DNA from: an uncultured Ruminococcus sp.
GTDB taxonomy: Bacteria; Bacillota; Clostridia; Oscillospirales; Acutalibacteraceae
DNA: 46,213 bases
Direction: 5' to 3'
Assembly (NCBI GenBank): GCA_902802985.1
Contig: CADCOE010000041.1
Coordinates: 1 to 46,213 of the forward strand
This document shows positions 31,716-40,048 of the stretch, piece by piece. Numbering within the stretch: position 1 is the first letter of the stretch; each line of letters starts with the position of its first letter. The notes beneath the pieces are model-generated. The model saw nothing but the letters and a program-made list of their open reading frames with translations. It was not told the DNA's origin and did not search any database. The translations under genes were made by a program, and so were the position numbers.

Positions 31716-32029
31716 TGGTTCTTATCCTCCCTTGTTACAAAACGTTGTATGGCTGTTATTTCCTCCCATTCCTGCGAAAAAGCATCCAAACGTTCTTTTC
31801 CCTTTTGGGTAATGCGATAATATTTTCGTAGTCTGCCGTTGTGTTCAACGGAATATTCGGTAATCATCCCTGCACTTTCCAACCTTCGCAGGATAGGGTA
31901 GAGAGTAGATTCGGAGATGGTCAGATACGGTTTAATGTCTTTGATGATTTTATAACCATAGGAATCATCAAATTTGAGTGCTGACAGTACACACACATCC
32001 AGCAGACCTCGTTTGAGCTGTATATCCAT
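31712..32029 (-). CDS. PadR-family transcriptional regulator
   Basis: The start is the ATG at 32029, 6 bp after AGGAGG; the frame is open much further but the extension crosses the promoter and operator. 105 residues, a PadR-s1 (short) protein: winged helix from R-G-L-L-D-V-C-V-L-S-A-L through Y-G-Y-K-I, the recognition helix L-T-I-S-E-S-T-L-Y-P-I-L-R-R-L-E (about 37-52) and the wing G-R-L-R-K-Y-Y-R-I-T, then a dimerisation helix. PadR proteins repress their own operons by binding A+T-rich palindromes; such a palindrome covers this gene's promoter (32044-32076). First gene of the three-gene operon. The inducing signal is not apparent. Confidence 0.93.
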   Translation of the reverse strand: MDIQLKRGLLDVCVLSALKFDDSYGYKIIKDIKPYLTISESTLYPILRRLESAGMITEYSVEHNGRLRKYYRITQKGKERLDAFSQEWEEITAIQRFVTREDKNQ

Positions 32030-32043
32030 ACAATGCCTCCTTT

Positions 32044-32076
32044 CATATAATACTATACAATACATAGTATTATATG
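32044..32076. promoter_or_regulatory. Palindromic PadR-type operator
   Basis: A perfect 12-bp inverted repeat (32044-32055 and 32065-32076) around a 9-bp centre; its inner half-sites read ATACTA/TAGTAT, as in PadR operators. It covers the -10 and touches the -35 of the padR promoter, so binding would block polymerase. Confidence 0.82.
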
Positions 32077-32080
32077 TCAA
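32052..32080 (-). promoter_or_regulatory. Promoter of the PadR operon
   Basis: Minus strand TTGACA (32080-32075), 17-bp spacer, TATAGT (32057-32052), 22 bp before the padR start. It lies almost wholly within the palindrome. Confidence 0.85.
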
Positions 32081-32248
32081 GAGGTTTAGTAAATTTATTT
32101 TTTGCTGTGATAATATGATAAAATGAAATTGAACGGAAAGGGAAGTTATACCGGTTTGAAGCTTAGAACGGAGGGATTGAAACAACACACCGATCCTAGG
32201 TGGAGCCTCTGTGTTTTATTACATTTTTGGCGATTTGTCTAAGTTTGT

Positions 32249-32277
32249 TTGACAGTTCGTTTAAATATAAATATAAT
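32249..32277 (+). promoter_or_regulatory. Perfect consensus promoter of the YhgE unit
   Basis: TTGACA (32249-32254), 17-bp spacer, TATAAT (32272-32277). Transcription would start near 32284, leaving a leader of about 165 nt. Confidence 0.87.
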
Positions 32278-32283
32278 TGGTAT

Positions 32284-32447
32284 ACAGTCATTATGAAGTG
32301 ACAGCGGTACATAAAATGCAATGGCAGTCACCAAAAAAGTGCTTTCCATTGCAGTAGGAAAGACAGCACAAAGTGGGTGCCTTCAGGCGGCAATATCAAT
32401 ATGCTAGGGATCGCCTGTACGCTGAAGATAATGAGGGGGAAGGAAGA
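32284..32447 (+). promoter_or_regulatory. Long structured leader upstream of the YhgE unit
   Basis: The predicted leader contains a hairpin TGCAATGG (32318-32325)/CCATTGCA (32346-32353) with an inner CAC/GTG pair. It also contains two helices that cannot form together: CTTCAG (32381-32386)/CTGAAG (32422-32427) and CAGGCG (32384-32389)/CGCCTG (32412-32417). They sit 10-20 nt before the ribosome binding site. It matches no riboswitch class I know. The rest of the gap, 32081-32248, contains only A+T-rich DNA and a weak hairpin near 32184-32215. Confidence 0.4.
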
Positions 32448-33044
32448 ATGTCTGGAAAACAACGTAAAAATCAACCTATTCAACACGACAATTCGTCGGA
32501 AGATTTGAAAGATTATCTGCCGAAAAAAGCGTCCGATTATCAAGACCGTTCTACCAAACAGGACAAACAAGAGGAACAGGCATTTCAAGAACAGAAAAAG
32601 CGAGTGAAACATCAGAGTGAAGAAATACCGCCGCTTTCACAGTCCGAAAAAGAACATCTGACTTACCTAAGAGTGATGAAAACCTATAATGAGATGAAAG
32701 CCAAGCAAAAGTCTTACCGACATTATGGTGTTTTGTTTATCCTACTTTCGGGATTGATTTATCTGTTACTGATATTCAGTCTTGACACTAAGGTAGAATT
32801 TCTGATATTATGGATCGCCACTGTTCTGTTCTGTGTTTTTCTGATGGTCAGAGCGGATTACCACTACTATACTTACAAAGAATTGCTCGGCATTGCAGAC
32901 GAGTTTGACTATTATGATTATGATGAGGATGAACAGGAAACGGAACCGCCGAAATTATCTCAGGAGAACAGTATAACTGTTGCTGAAAAGGCGGATCCGA
33001 AGGATACTGTCGGTTCTGTTAATCTTAATAAAAAGGGTGGTTAA
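32448..33044 (+). CDS. Small two-helix membrane protein upstream of YhgE
   Basis: The start is the ATG at 32448, a few bases after GGGGAAGGA; the frame is open upstream through the leader. 198 residues: a highly charged Gln/Lys/Glu N-terminal half (1-90), a hydrophobic hairpin of two membrane segments (about 94-112 and 117-133) and an acidic Asp/Tyr-rich C-terminal tail (D-Y-Y-D-Y-D-E-D-E). Both ends are predicted cytoplasmic. It is separated by only 5 bp from the 989-residue YhgE/Pip protein, so the two are co-expressed and probably interact. I do not recognise the family. Confidence 0.72.
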   Translation: MSGKQRKNQPIQHDNSSEDLKDYLPKKASDYQDRSTKQDKQEEQAFQEQKKRVKHQSEEIPPLSQSEKEHLTYLRVMKTYNEMKAKQKSYRHYGVLFILLSGLIYLLLIFSLDTKVEFLILWIATVLFCVFLMVRADYHYYTYKELLGIADEFDYYDYDEDEQETEPPKLSQENSITVAEKADPKDTVGSVNLNKKGG

Positions 33045-33049
33045 TCACA

Positions 33050-36019
33050 ATGAAAAATATATGGACAATATTCCGTTATGACTTGAAATCTATTGCGAGA
33101 AATATGATTGCATTTATCGTGATCATTGGCATTTCCATTTTGCCGGCACTGTATTCATGGTTTAATATTGCTGCCAACTGGGATCCGTATTCGAGTACGG
33201 GCGGCATATCCTTTGCTGTATGCAGTGAGGACAAAGGCTATCATTACAAATCACTCGAAATTAATGCAGGTGATGAAATTATCAGTAATCTGAAACAAAA
33301 TGATAAAATGGGCTGGCACTTTGTGAACAAAAAGGAGGCTCTTGATGGAGTTAAAAGCGGAGAGTACTATGCAGCGGTTATTATTACGGAGGATTTCAGT
33401 GAAAATCTTTGTTCTGTTACAACAGGCAAGTTTGAACAGGCAAAACTGCAATACTATGTTAACGAAAAGAAAAATGCGATTGCTCCTAAGATGACCAACG
33501 CAGGGGTACAAACTATCCAAAATCAAATTGCTTCTACCTATGTTGAAACGATTACAAAAGTAATTGCGACAACACTTAATCTGACACAGGATACCTTGTC
33601 GGGGGATAAAATTACCACGGCCAATAAAATTATTGATGCCCTTGGCGATCTTGATGACGAGATTGATACCTTTAATGCCGGGGTGGATGTGTTTGTTACT
33701 ACTATTGACAGTCTGGAAACTCTCGTTAAAACCAACAAGGATATATTGCCCAATCTGGAAGATACGCTTGCCCAATCAGGTGTGATTACTTCGGATGTCA
33801 AAAATGCCATTGATTCCACACGGACTGCTTCCAAGCATACGACAGATACGATTGCTGATATGATCGACTCAATGGGTGCCACACAGAACAACATCAGTTC
33901 TCAGTTGGACACACTCTTTAATAGTTTTTCGGGGGATATGTCAGGTGCAGCAGAGGAACTGAAAAATGCTGCCGAATCTGTCACTCTCATCAATTCCGCC
34001 AATGATAAATTGATGGCGGTACTGACAGCGATTGATGATACGGAGATAGATGCGTCCGATGCGATTGACGCACTAAATACGCTCAAAGAACATCAAAGTC
34101 AACTGAATGATAAACTGAATGCTGCCGCCAAGCAGCTTGACGAAACCGGCAGTTTACCCAAGGAAGTAATCGATGAGATCAATACGTTGATCGACAGCTG
34201 TGAAAAAGATATGGCAGCACTGAACAGTTCCTTTGAAACAATTAAAACGGGATTGACAAATATTTTCGGGCTTGCCGCCAAAACGCAATCTGAAATGGAT
34301 GCCAAGGTGTCTGAAGCATTTGCTCAGCTTTCTGTCAATGCCAATGCCGCAGCGGAGCAGCTTTCCTCGCTAACAGCCTTTCCTCAGCGAATTATTTCTG
34401 CCAATAATTCTGTGATCAATTTATTGAAATTGGTTCAAACAGCAACCGGCACCGATCATTCCGCCTTGATCAAGCAGCTGCAGACAATCAATCAAAATCA
34501 GCAGCAGATCATCGACAAGATCAATGCAGCGTGTGCTGTTATCCAAAAAACAGGCAGTCTGCCTCAGAAAACACAGGACGAAATAAAAGCTTTGATCAGC
34601 AGTGCAGCCGATGACATCAATGCTGTATCCTCTGCCTTGACCGAAGCAAAGGGCACGATTTCAAAAATATTGAGTGATTTTGTGACGGAGCAAAAAAATC
34701 TGACAGCAAGATTATCTGCTGCTGCTGATGCTCTCTCAGGAGATATGGCAAGTGCAGCTGAACAGCTCAAAGGATTGACAGAGATTAACAATAAGCTGAT
34801 TTCCGTGAATAATGCGGTGACATCTTTTTTGAATGATACACAGGACAATTTTGATGTTGATAATTCCGATGTGATCAACAAACTGAAAACGATTAATTCT
34901 CATACCGATGAGGTATCTCAAAAGCTGACACAAGCAGCCAATACAGTGGAACAAACAGGTCGGTTCCCATCAGAAATGCGTGACGAAATCAAAAAATTGA
35001 CCGGTAATCTTGCTAAGGAGATTTCTTCACTGAAAACAAGCTTTACAGCAGCTAAAAAATCGATTGATAAGGCAGTGGACAGCGTTTATAATACACTGGA
35101 AAAAGCTTCCGGACTTTTGAAGTCGGTCGACGGGGGAGTACCCGATCTTGATAAAACGCTTGATAGTACTGTGAAATCGCTGGAACAGGTCAAAAAGACC
35201 TTTACTAACATCAAAACCCTGATGAGCAAATATAGGGACAAAATTTCTGACCTGAAAGATAGAATTGCGGATCTCAGAGATAACGATACCATTGAAAATT
35301 ATGTTTCCACTATTATTGAACGTCCGGATGCACTGGGAAACTTTGTGGCTAATCCCGTTCAGTTGGAAACCAATGAAGTTTATAAAACTGATAATTACGG
35401 TTCTGCTATGACCCCCTTCTATACTACACTGGGCTTTTGGGTAGGCAGTGTAGTACTGGTGGCAGTTCTTAGAACCAATTTGAAAAAACGGGAACTCAAA
35501 CGGCTGGAGCAGCCGACTTCAACGCAGATGTTTTTCGGACGTTTTATGATCTACTTTATGCTCAGCCAGATACAATCGCTGATCATTGCTTTGGGAGATG
35601 TATTTTTCCTGCGGATACAGTGTGAGAATATCCCGCTGTTTATTGTATCGGCAATGATTTCAGCTGCTGTTTATGTGCTGATTACCTATTCACTGACCAT
35701 TACTTTCAGTGTGATCGGAAAAGCACTTTCCGTTATCATTCTGGTGATACAAGTAGCTGGCTCGGGCGGAACGTTCCCGATAGAAGTACTTCCGTCAACA
35801 TTTCAGGCTATTGCTCCCTATCTGCCGTTTAAGTACAGCATCAATATGATGCGTGAGGCAATATGCGGCGTGGATGCAGGCTCTTATGTCATTAATCTTC
35901 TGTGCCTGCTTGCCTTTGTACCGTTTGCACTGCTTCTCGGCCTGCTGCTTAGGAAACCGTGCATCAAGCTGATGTCTTTCTTTAATGACCGTTTGGAACA
36001 AAGTGATTTGGTAGTATGA
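33050..36019 (+). CDS. YhgE/Pip-family membrane protein with triplicated stalk
   Basis: 989 residues. An N-terminal YhgE/Pip region has one membrane helix (about 17-37) followed by L-P-A-L-Y-S-W-F-N-I and W-D-P-Y, the family signature. A very long extracytoplasmic helical stalk (about 190-780) and a C-terminal block of about five or six membrane segments (about 790-970, ABC-2-permease-like) follow. The stalk holds three tandem repeats of 135 residues starting near 294, 428 and 563; each has T-G-x-x-P at the same place (Thr366, Thr501, Thr636). Relatives include the phage-infection protein Pip of Lactococcus, YueB of Bacillus (phage SPP1 receptor) and EsaA of type VII secretion systems. No ESX genes are present here. 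Likely role: cell-surface stalk protein or transport accessory, possibly a phage receptor. The stop is followed by the rplU promoter region. Confidence 0.87.
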   Translation: MKNIWTIFRYDLKSIARNMIAFIVIIGISILPALYSWFNIAANWDPYSSTGGISFAVCSEDKGYHYKSLEINAGDEIISNLKQNDKMGWHFVNKKEALDGVKSGEYYAAVIITEDFSENLCSVTTGKFEQAKLQYYVNEKKNAIAPKMTNAGVQTIQNQIASTYVETITKVIATTLNLTQDTLSGDKITTANKIIDALGDLDDEIDTFNAGVDVFVTTIDSLETLVKTNKDILPNLEDTLAQSGVITSDVKNAIDSTRTASKHTTDTIADMIDSMGATQNNISSQLDTLFNSFSGDMSGAAEELKNAAESVTLINSANDKLMAVLTAIDDTEIDASDAIDALNTLKEHQSQLNDKLNAAAKQLDETGSLPKEVIDEINTLIDSCEKDMAALNSSFETIKTGLTNIFGLAAKTQSEMDAKVSEAFAQLSVNANAAAEQLSSLTAFPQRIISANNSVINLLKLVQTATGTDHSALIKQLQTINQNQQQIIDKINAACAVIQKTGSLPQKTQDEIKALISSAADDINAVSSALTEAKGTISKILSDFVTEQKNLTARLSAAADALSGDMASAAEQLKGLTEINNKLISVNNAVTSFLNDTQDNFDVDNSDVINKLKTINSHTDEVSQKLTQAANTVEQTGRFPSEMRDEIKKLTGNLAKEISSLKTSFTAAKKSIDKAVDSVYNTLEKASGLLKSVDGGVPDLDKTLDSTVKSLEQVKKTFTNIKTLMSKYRDKISDLKDRIADLRDNDTIENYVSTIIERPDALGNFVANPVQLETNEVYKTDNYGSAMTPFYTTLGFWVGSVVLVAVLRTNLKKRELKRLEQPTSTQMFFGRFMIYFMLSQIQSLIIALGDVFFLRIQCENIPLFIVSAMISAAVYVLITYSLTITFSVIGKALSVIILVIQVAGSGGTFPIEVLPSTFQAIAPYLPFKYSINMMREAICGVDAGSYVINLLCLLAFVPFALLLGLLLRKPCIKLMSFFNDRLEQSDLVV

Positions 36020-36091
36020 TTGGATATTATCATTTGTTTTTCCTGTCTTTGGCGTGATGTTTTCCCCTGACACAGAATTGCGGTTTTCCGC

Positions 36092-36120
36092 TTGACAACA
36101 GAGGTTTGGTGTGTTATGAT
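36092..36120 (+). promoter_or_regulatory. Promoter of the rplU operon
   Basis: TTGACA (36092-36097), 17-bp spacer, TATGAT (36115-36120), about 80 bp before rplU. Confidence 0.83.
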
Positions 36121-36125
36121 AAATA

Positions 36126-36201
36126 AGCCGCATGCTGTGGGCTTTTAAGTGGATTTTATCACGCCTGACAGCAGCGAGTTTGATAACAGGTAGGTGCCAA
36201 T
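36126..36201 (+). promoter_or_regulatory. rplU leader, possible ribosomal-protein L21 leader
   Basis: About 75 nt between promoter and rplU contain a short hairpin (AGCC..CA/TG..GGCT near 36126-36148) and a second inverted-repeat region before the ribosome binding site. L21 leaders are common in Firmicutes and autoregulate this operon; I cannot confirm the class by eye. Confidence 0.35.
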
Positions 36202-36510
36202 ATGTACGCAGTAATTGAAACAGGCGGAAAGCAGTACAAGGTTGCTAACGGCGACACAGTATACGTAGAAAAGCTTGACGCAGAGAACGATGCGGTTGTT
36301 GACTTCAAGGTAATAGCAGTCAGCACTGACGATGGCTTTAAGGTGGGTGCTCCTTATGTTGAGGGTGCCAAGGTAACAGGTAAGGTGATTAAAACCGGTA
36401 AGTCAAAGAAAATCACAGTGTTTACTTACAAGCCGAAGAAGAGCGAGAAACGTAAACTTGGTCACAGACAGTTCTACACAAAGGTTCAGATTGAGTCTAT
36501 TGAAGCATAA
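36202..36510 (+). CDS. rplU: 50S ribosomal protein bL21
   Basis: 102 residues, normal for bL21, a 23S-binding protein of the large subunit. It begins [14 protein letters not shown] and ends with the [19 protein letters not shown] block, both nearly invariant. AGGTAGGTG sits before the ATG. First gene of the rplU-prp-rpmA operon; its TAA overlaps the next ATG by one base (TAATG), so translation of prp is coupled. Confidence 0.97.
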   Translation: MYAVIETGGKQYKVANGDTVYVEKLDAENDAVVDFKVIAVSTDDGFKVGAPYVEGAKVTGKVIKTGKSKKITVFTYKPKKSEKRKLGHRQFYTKVQIESIEA

Positions 36511-36830
36511 TGATTAACGCAGAATTGTTCGTAAGCCGTAACGGGGAGCTGAGAGGCTTTCATATCAGTGGTCATGCAATGATGGCAGAGTCGGGACAAG
36601 ATATTATTTGTGCTTTTGTTTCGTCAGCTGCTTATATGGCTGCTAATACGATCACCGATGTGATCCACGCCGATGCAGCGGCAGAAGCGGATGACGGTGA
36701 TATGTACGTTATGGTTTCACCAAAGGATGCGTCGCTGTGCAGAGATGTTCTGGCAGGCTTAAAGCTCCATCTGATTAACACAGAGGAGCAATATCCCAAT
36801 TATTTACAGGTAAATTATACGGAGGTGTAA
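36510..36830 (+). CDS. prp: Ribosomal-processing cysteine protease Prp
   Basis: 106 residues. Prp (YsxB) removes the N-terminal extension of ribosomal protein bL27 in Firmicutes and related groups. The catalytic pair is His22 in S-G-H-A and Cys34 in D-I-I-C-A-F-V-S-S, exactly at the positions described for the Staphylococcus enzyme. It lies between rplU and rpmA, the conserved order, and its substrate is the next gene. Start by TAATG overlap with rplU, with no separate Shine-Dalgarno of strength. Confidence 0.95.
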   Translation: MINAELFVSRNGELRGFHISGHAMMAESGQDIICAFVSSAAYMAANTITDVIHADAAAEADDGDMYVMVSPKDASLCRDVLAGLKLHLINTEEQYPNYLQVNYTEV

Positions 36831-36834
36831 GAAA

Positions 36835-37119
36835 ATGCTGAAAATTAATGTTCAGTTATTTGCTCATAAAAAGGGCGGCGGTTCCACAAAGAACGGTCGT
36901 GATTCAGAATCAAAACGTCTTGGCACAAAGCGTGCAGACGGTCAGTTTGTTCTTGCAGGCAATATTCTTGTAAAGCAGCGTGGAACACACATTCATCCGG
37001 GCAACAACGTAGGCCGTGGTTCTGATGATACACTCTTTGCAAAAATCGACGGAAACGTTAAGTTTGAACGTGTTGGTCGTGACCGCAAGCAGGTTTCTGT
37101 TTACGCTGTTGAACAGTAA
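36835..37119 (+). CDS. rpmA: 50S ribosomal protein bL27 with Prp-cleaved N-terminus
   Basis: 94 residues. The first nine (M-L-K-I-N-V-Q-L-F) form the extension typical of Prp-processed L27; cleavage is expected between Phe9 and Ala10, giving a mature start A-H-K-K-G-G-G-S-T near the peptidyl-transferase centre. The remainder has N-G-R-D-S, R-L-G-T-K and [17 protein letters not shown], all standard. GGAGGTG lies 7 bp before the ATG and overlaps the prp stop. A terminator-like hairpin follows before obgE. Confidence 0.97.
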   Translation: MLKINVQLFAHKKGGGSTKNGRDSESKRLGTKRADGQFVLAGNILVKQRGTHIHPGNNVGRGSDDTLFAKIDGNVKFERVGRDRKQVSVYAVEQ

Positions 37120-37136
37120 TCATAGCGAACTTTTTT

Positions 37137-37167
37137 TGAGCTTCGGCGAAAGTCGAGGCTCATTTTT
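37137..37167 (+). terminator. Rho-independent terminator or attenuator after rpmA
   Basis: An 11-bp stem with two G-U pairs (37137-37147 with 37152-37162) closed by a GAAA tetraloop and followed by T5. It lies between rpmA and obgE, so it probably lowers rather than abolishes read-through. Confidence 0.78.
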
Positions 37168-37214
37168 ATATGTTATGAACCGACGGTGACACAGAGTGAT
37201 GGAGGTGTCTTACG

Positions 37215-38486
37215 ATGTTTGTGGATATAGCGAAAATATGGATCAAAGCAGGTGACGGCGGTGACGGTGCGGTGGCGTTTCATCGTGAAAAATATGTTGC
37301 TTCGGGAGGACCTGACGGCGGTGACGGCGGCAGAGGCGGCAATATTGTTTTTGTGGCGGATACCAACCTTTCTACACTGGCTGATTTTAGATACAAAAGA
37401 AAATATACTGCCCAAAAGGGTGAAAACGGCAGAGGGGGACGATGCAACGGCAAAAAAGCTCCCGATCTCGTTATACGCGTGCCAATGGGTACGGTGATCC
37501 GTGAAGCAGAGAGCGGCAGAGTACTTGCCGATATATCCGATAAGGAACCGGTGGTGGTTGCCAAGGGCGGTAAAGGCGGTTGGGGTAATATTCATTTTGC
37601 TACACCGACTCGCCAGACACCTCGTTTTGCAAAACCCGGTTTGCCCGGTGAAGAATATGAAGTTCAGCTGGAATTGAAGCTGCTTGCTGATGTGGGAATT
37701 GTGGGTTTTCCTAATGTCGGAAAATCTACGCTTATTTCTGTTGTCAGCGAAGCCAAGCCTATCATTGCGGATTACCACTTTACCACATTGACTCCTGTAT
37801 TGGGGGTCGTGCGAATGGGAGAAGAATCGTCTTTTGTAATGGCAGATATTCCGGGACTGATTGAAGGGGCACATGATGGTGCCGGACTGGGACATCAGTT
37901 TTTGCGTCATGTAGAACGCTGCCGACTTCTTGTCCATATGGTAGATGTGTCTGGAAGTGAGGGACGGGATCCCAAAGAAGATTTTGAAACGATTAACAAT
38001 GAACTGAAAAAGTTTAATCCCGAACTGGCGGAACGTCCGATGATCGTAGCCGGCAACAAATGCGATCTGACAGATGACGAAAAGGTAGAGGAATTCAGAC
38101 AATATATTGAATCAAAAGGCTATCGGTTCTTCCCGATTATGGCGGCTATCGCCTATGATGTCAAGCCGCTTCTGCAGGAGATACAGAAACAGTTGTCTCA
38201 ATTACCGCCTATTATCCGTTACGAAGCGGAGCCGGCTCCTGTTGTAGCAGAGGAAGAACTGGGACAACAAAAAGTAAAAATCACCAGACAGGACGACGTT
38301 TTCTTTGTAGAGGGAGAATGGCTGCTGCGTGTGCTGCGTACTATCAATTTTGATGATTCGGAGTCATTGCAGTATTTCCAAAGGGTACTTATCAATTCGG
38401 GCGTGATAGACGCACTGAGAGAAGCAGGTATTAACGAAGGAGATACTGTTAGTATGTATGATGTGGAATTTGATTTTGTAGAATAA
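37215..38486 (+). CDS. obgE: Obg/CgtA GTPase
   Basis: 423 residues with the three-domain order of Gram-positive Obg: a glycine-rich OBG fold (1-158, many G-G-D-G-G and G-R-G-G turns), a G domain (about 159-330) with Walker A G-F-P-N-V-G-K-S (164-171), D-I-P-G-L and N-K-C-D, and an OCT domain (about 345-423) ending in Y-D-V-E-F-D-F-V-E. Obg is an essential GTPase in late 50S assembly and stress/sporulation signalling. Placement after rplU-prp-rpmA is conserved. GGAGGTG is a few bases before the ATG at 37215. Confidence 0.97.
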   Translation: MFVDIAKIWIKAGDGGDGAVAFHREKYVASGGPDGGDGGRGGNIVFVADTNLSTLADFRYKRKYTAQKGENGRGGRCNGKKAPDLVIRVPMGTVIREAESGRVLADISDKEPVVVAKGGKGGWGNIHFATPTRQTPRFAKPGLPGEEYEVQLELKLLADVGIVGFPNVGKSTLISVVSEAKPIIADYHFTTLTPVLGVVRMGEESSFVMADIPGLIEGAHDGAGLGHQFLRHVERCRLLVHMVDVSGSEGRDPKEDFETINNELKKFNPELAERPMIVAGNKCDLTDDEKVEEFRQYIESKGYRFFPIMAAIAYDVKPLLQEIQKQLSQLPPIIRYEAEPAPVVAEEELGQQKVKITRQDDVFFVEGEWLLRVLRTINFDDSESLQYFQRVLINSGVIDALREAGINEGDTVSMYDVEFDFVE

Positions 38487-38502
38487 GCAGGGTGGTGAAA
38501 AA

Positions 38503-38883
38503 ATGGGTTTGCTGTCTGTATACGATTGTAATCCCCGTGAATTAAGTCCGCTGACACTGGCTTTTGTCGGTGATGGTGTGTTTGATCTGATTGTGAGAGA
38601 AGATATTGTGTGTGATGCTAACAGACCTGTCAAAGAACTGAATAAGCTGAAGGTGGAGCGAGTTAGATGTGAAGCGCAAGCAGAATTGATGCGGAGCATT
38701 GAGCCTTTGCTGACCGAGGAAGAAGCCGATGTGTACAGGCGAGGACGTAATGCTCATACTTCACATACACCGAAAAATGCATCTAATGCCGATTACCATA
38801 CGGCGACAGGACTCGAAGCATTGTTTGGCTATCTATATCTTTCGGGCAGCATTGAACGTATACGTGAACTGCTTAAAAGCTAA
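38503..38883 (+). CDS. mrnC: Mini-ribonuclease III
   Basis: 126 residues, a RNase III catalytic domain without a double-stranded-RNA-binding domain. It trims 23S rRNA precursor ends during 50S maturation. Metal-binding acidic residues lie in F-V-G-D-G-V-F-D (21-28) and [12 protein letters not shown]; the H-T-P-K-N-A-S linker between is typical. A GGTGG site is 7-8 bp before the ATG and 16 bp separate it from obgE, so the two are cotranscribed. In other Firmicutes mrnC follows cysS; here it belongs to the ribosome-assembly run. Confidence 0.93.
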   Translation: MGLLSVYDCNPRELSPLTLAFVGDGVFDLIVREDIVCDANRPVKELNKLKVERVRCEAQAELMRSIEPLLTEEEADVYRRGRNAHTSHTPKNASNADYHTATGLEALFGYLYLSGSIERIRELLKS

Positions 38884-39038
38884 TCCTTGCGGAGTGGCGG
38901 ACAGCAGTGTTTGAGGAAAAAAGATGGGCGAATATCAGTCAAAAGTTTCACATAGACCTTTCAGAGGTTGACGGGGAGGCGGAGCATCACTCTGCGGCTG
39001 CCCCAATGCACGAGGTTGATGAAGGAGAGAAGTCGATT

Positions 39039-39962
39039 ATGCCGATAAAAATACAAAGTGAACTTCCGGCATTCAAAACGCTGGAATCGGAAAATATATT
39101 TGTGATGTCAACGGAGCGTGCCGAATCGCAGAACATCAGACCGCTCAAAATTATTATTCTGAATTTGATGCCGACCAAAATTGAAACAGAAACACAGCTT
39201 TTGAGGCTGCTTGGCAATACACCGCTTCAAGTGGATGTAGAATTGCTGCAAATGGCAACACACGTTTCCAAGAATACCTCGCAGGAGCATCTGACCAAAT
39301 TTTATAAAACGTTTGACGAGATCAAAGATCAGTACTTTGACGGAATGATCATTACAGGGGCGCCGGTGGAACTTCTGCCTTTTGAAGAGGTTGATTATTG
39401 GAGCGAATTGTGTAAAATAATGGATTGGTCGGTACATAATGTTTACAGCACTCTGCATATTTGCTGGGGTTCTCAGGCGGCATTGTATCATCACTATCAT
39501 ATCCCGAAATATACACTGCCCGAAAAGCTGTCCGGTATTTATGTACATCGTGTGATGAATATTTTTCATCCTCTGATGAGAGGATTTGATGACAAAATTC
39601 TTTTGCCGCATTCACGCTATACGGGAGTTCACCGCTCAGATATAAGGGAACATGAAGAATTAGAAATACTTGCTTCCTCCAACCTTGCAGGAGTGGCGAT
39701 CGTTGCCAATAAAAACGGCAGACAATTTTTTGTTTTGGGTCATGCAGAATATGACCGCAACACGTTGGCAAATGAATATTTCCGTGATTGCAAAAAAGGA
39801 ATTAAGCCGGCATTGCCGTACAATTATTTTCCGGGAAATGATCCGGCAGCATTTCCGTCGTTAACGTGGCGGAGCTACGCAACCATTTTGTATTCCAACT
39901 GGCTTAATTACTTTGTTTACCAGCAGACGCCGTATAATGTTGATGACATCAGAATACTGTGA
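39039..39962 (+). CDS. metA: Homoserine O-acyltransferase, acetyl-CoA-type
   Basis: The start is the ATG at 39039 (AAGGAG at 39022-39027). The open frame runs back to a GTG at 38907, but family members begin M-P-I-x-I and the shorter numbering puts every key residue on its canonical position. 307 residues: catalytic Cys142 in H-I-C-W-G-S-Q, His235 and Glu237 in L-G-H-A-E-Y. Residue 111, in G-A-P-V-E, is Glu, which in characterised MetA proteins marks acetyl-CoA rather than succinyl-CoA use. It makes O-acetylhomoserine for methionine biosynthesis. No SAM riboswitch or T-box fits in the 155-bp gap after mrnC, so it may be read from the obgE-mrnC transcript. Confidence 0.93.
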   Translation: MPIKIQSELPAFKTLESENIFVMSTERAESQNIRPLKIIILNLMPTKIETETQLLRLLGNTPLQVDVELLQMATHVSKNTSQEHLTKFYKTFDEIKDQYFDGMIITGAPVELLPFEEVDYWSELCKIMDWSVHNVYSTLHICWGSQAALYHHYHIPKYTLPEKLSGIYVHRVMNIFHPLMRGFDDKILLPHSRYTGVHRSDIREHEELEILASSNLAGVAIVANKNGRQFFVLGHAEYDRNTLANEYFRDCKKGIKPALPYNYFPGNDPAAFPSLTWRSYATILYSNWLNYFVYQQTPYNVDDIRIL

Positions 39963-40048
39963 TCGTCACGGCAGTAGGACAAAGTTTTTGATATTGTATA
40001 AATATTCTGCCTTTGGGGTATACTGTTACTCGAAAGGTGGGATTTTTT

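Noticed and set aside
32184..32217. T-box or attenuator with AGGTGGAGCC
   Set aside because: The 14-nt T-box sequence does not match beyond a few bases, the hairpin has only a 6-bp stem and 3-bp tip, and it lies upstream of the strong promoter at 32249.
36020..36091. Terminator after the YhgE gene
   Set aside because: No stem of useful length with a T run is visible before the rplU promoter, so the end of that transcript is unresolved.
37173..38102. 309-residue open frame antisense to obgE
   Set aside because: It shadows the conserved Obg coding sequence and contains no recognisable domain.
38907..39038. 44-residue N-terminal extension of MetA from a GTG codon
   Set aside because: The AAGGAG site at 39022 and exact canonical residue numbering from 39039 show that the extension is not translated as part of MetA.
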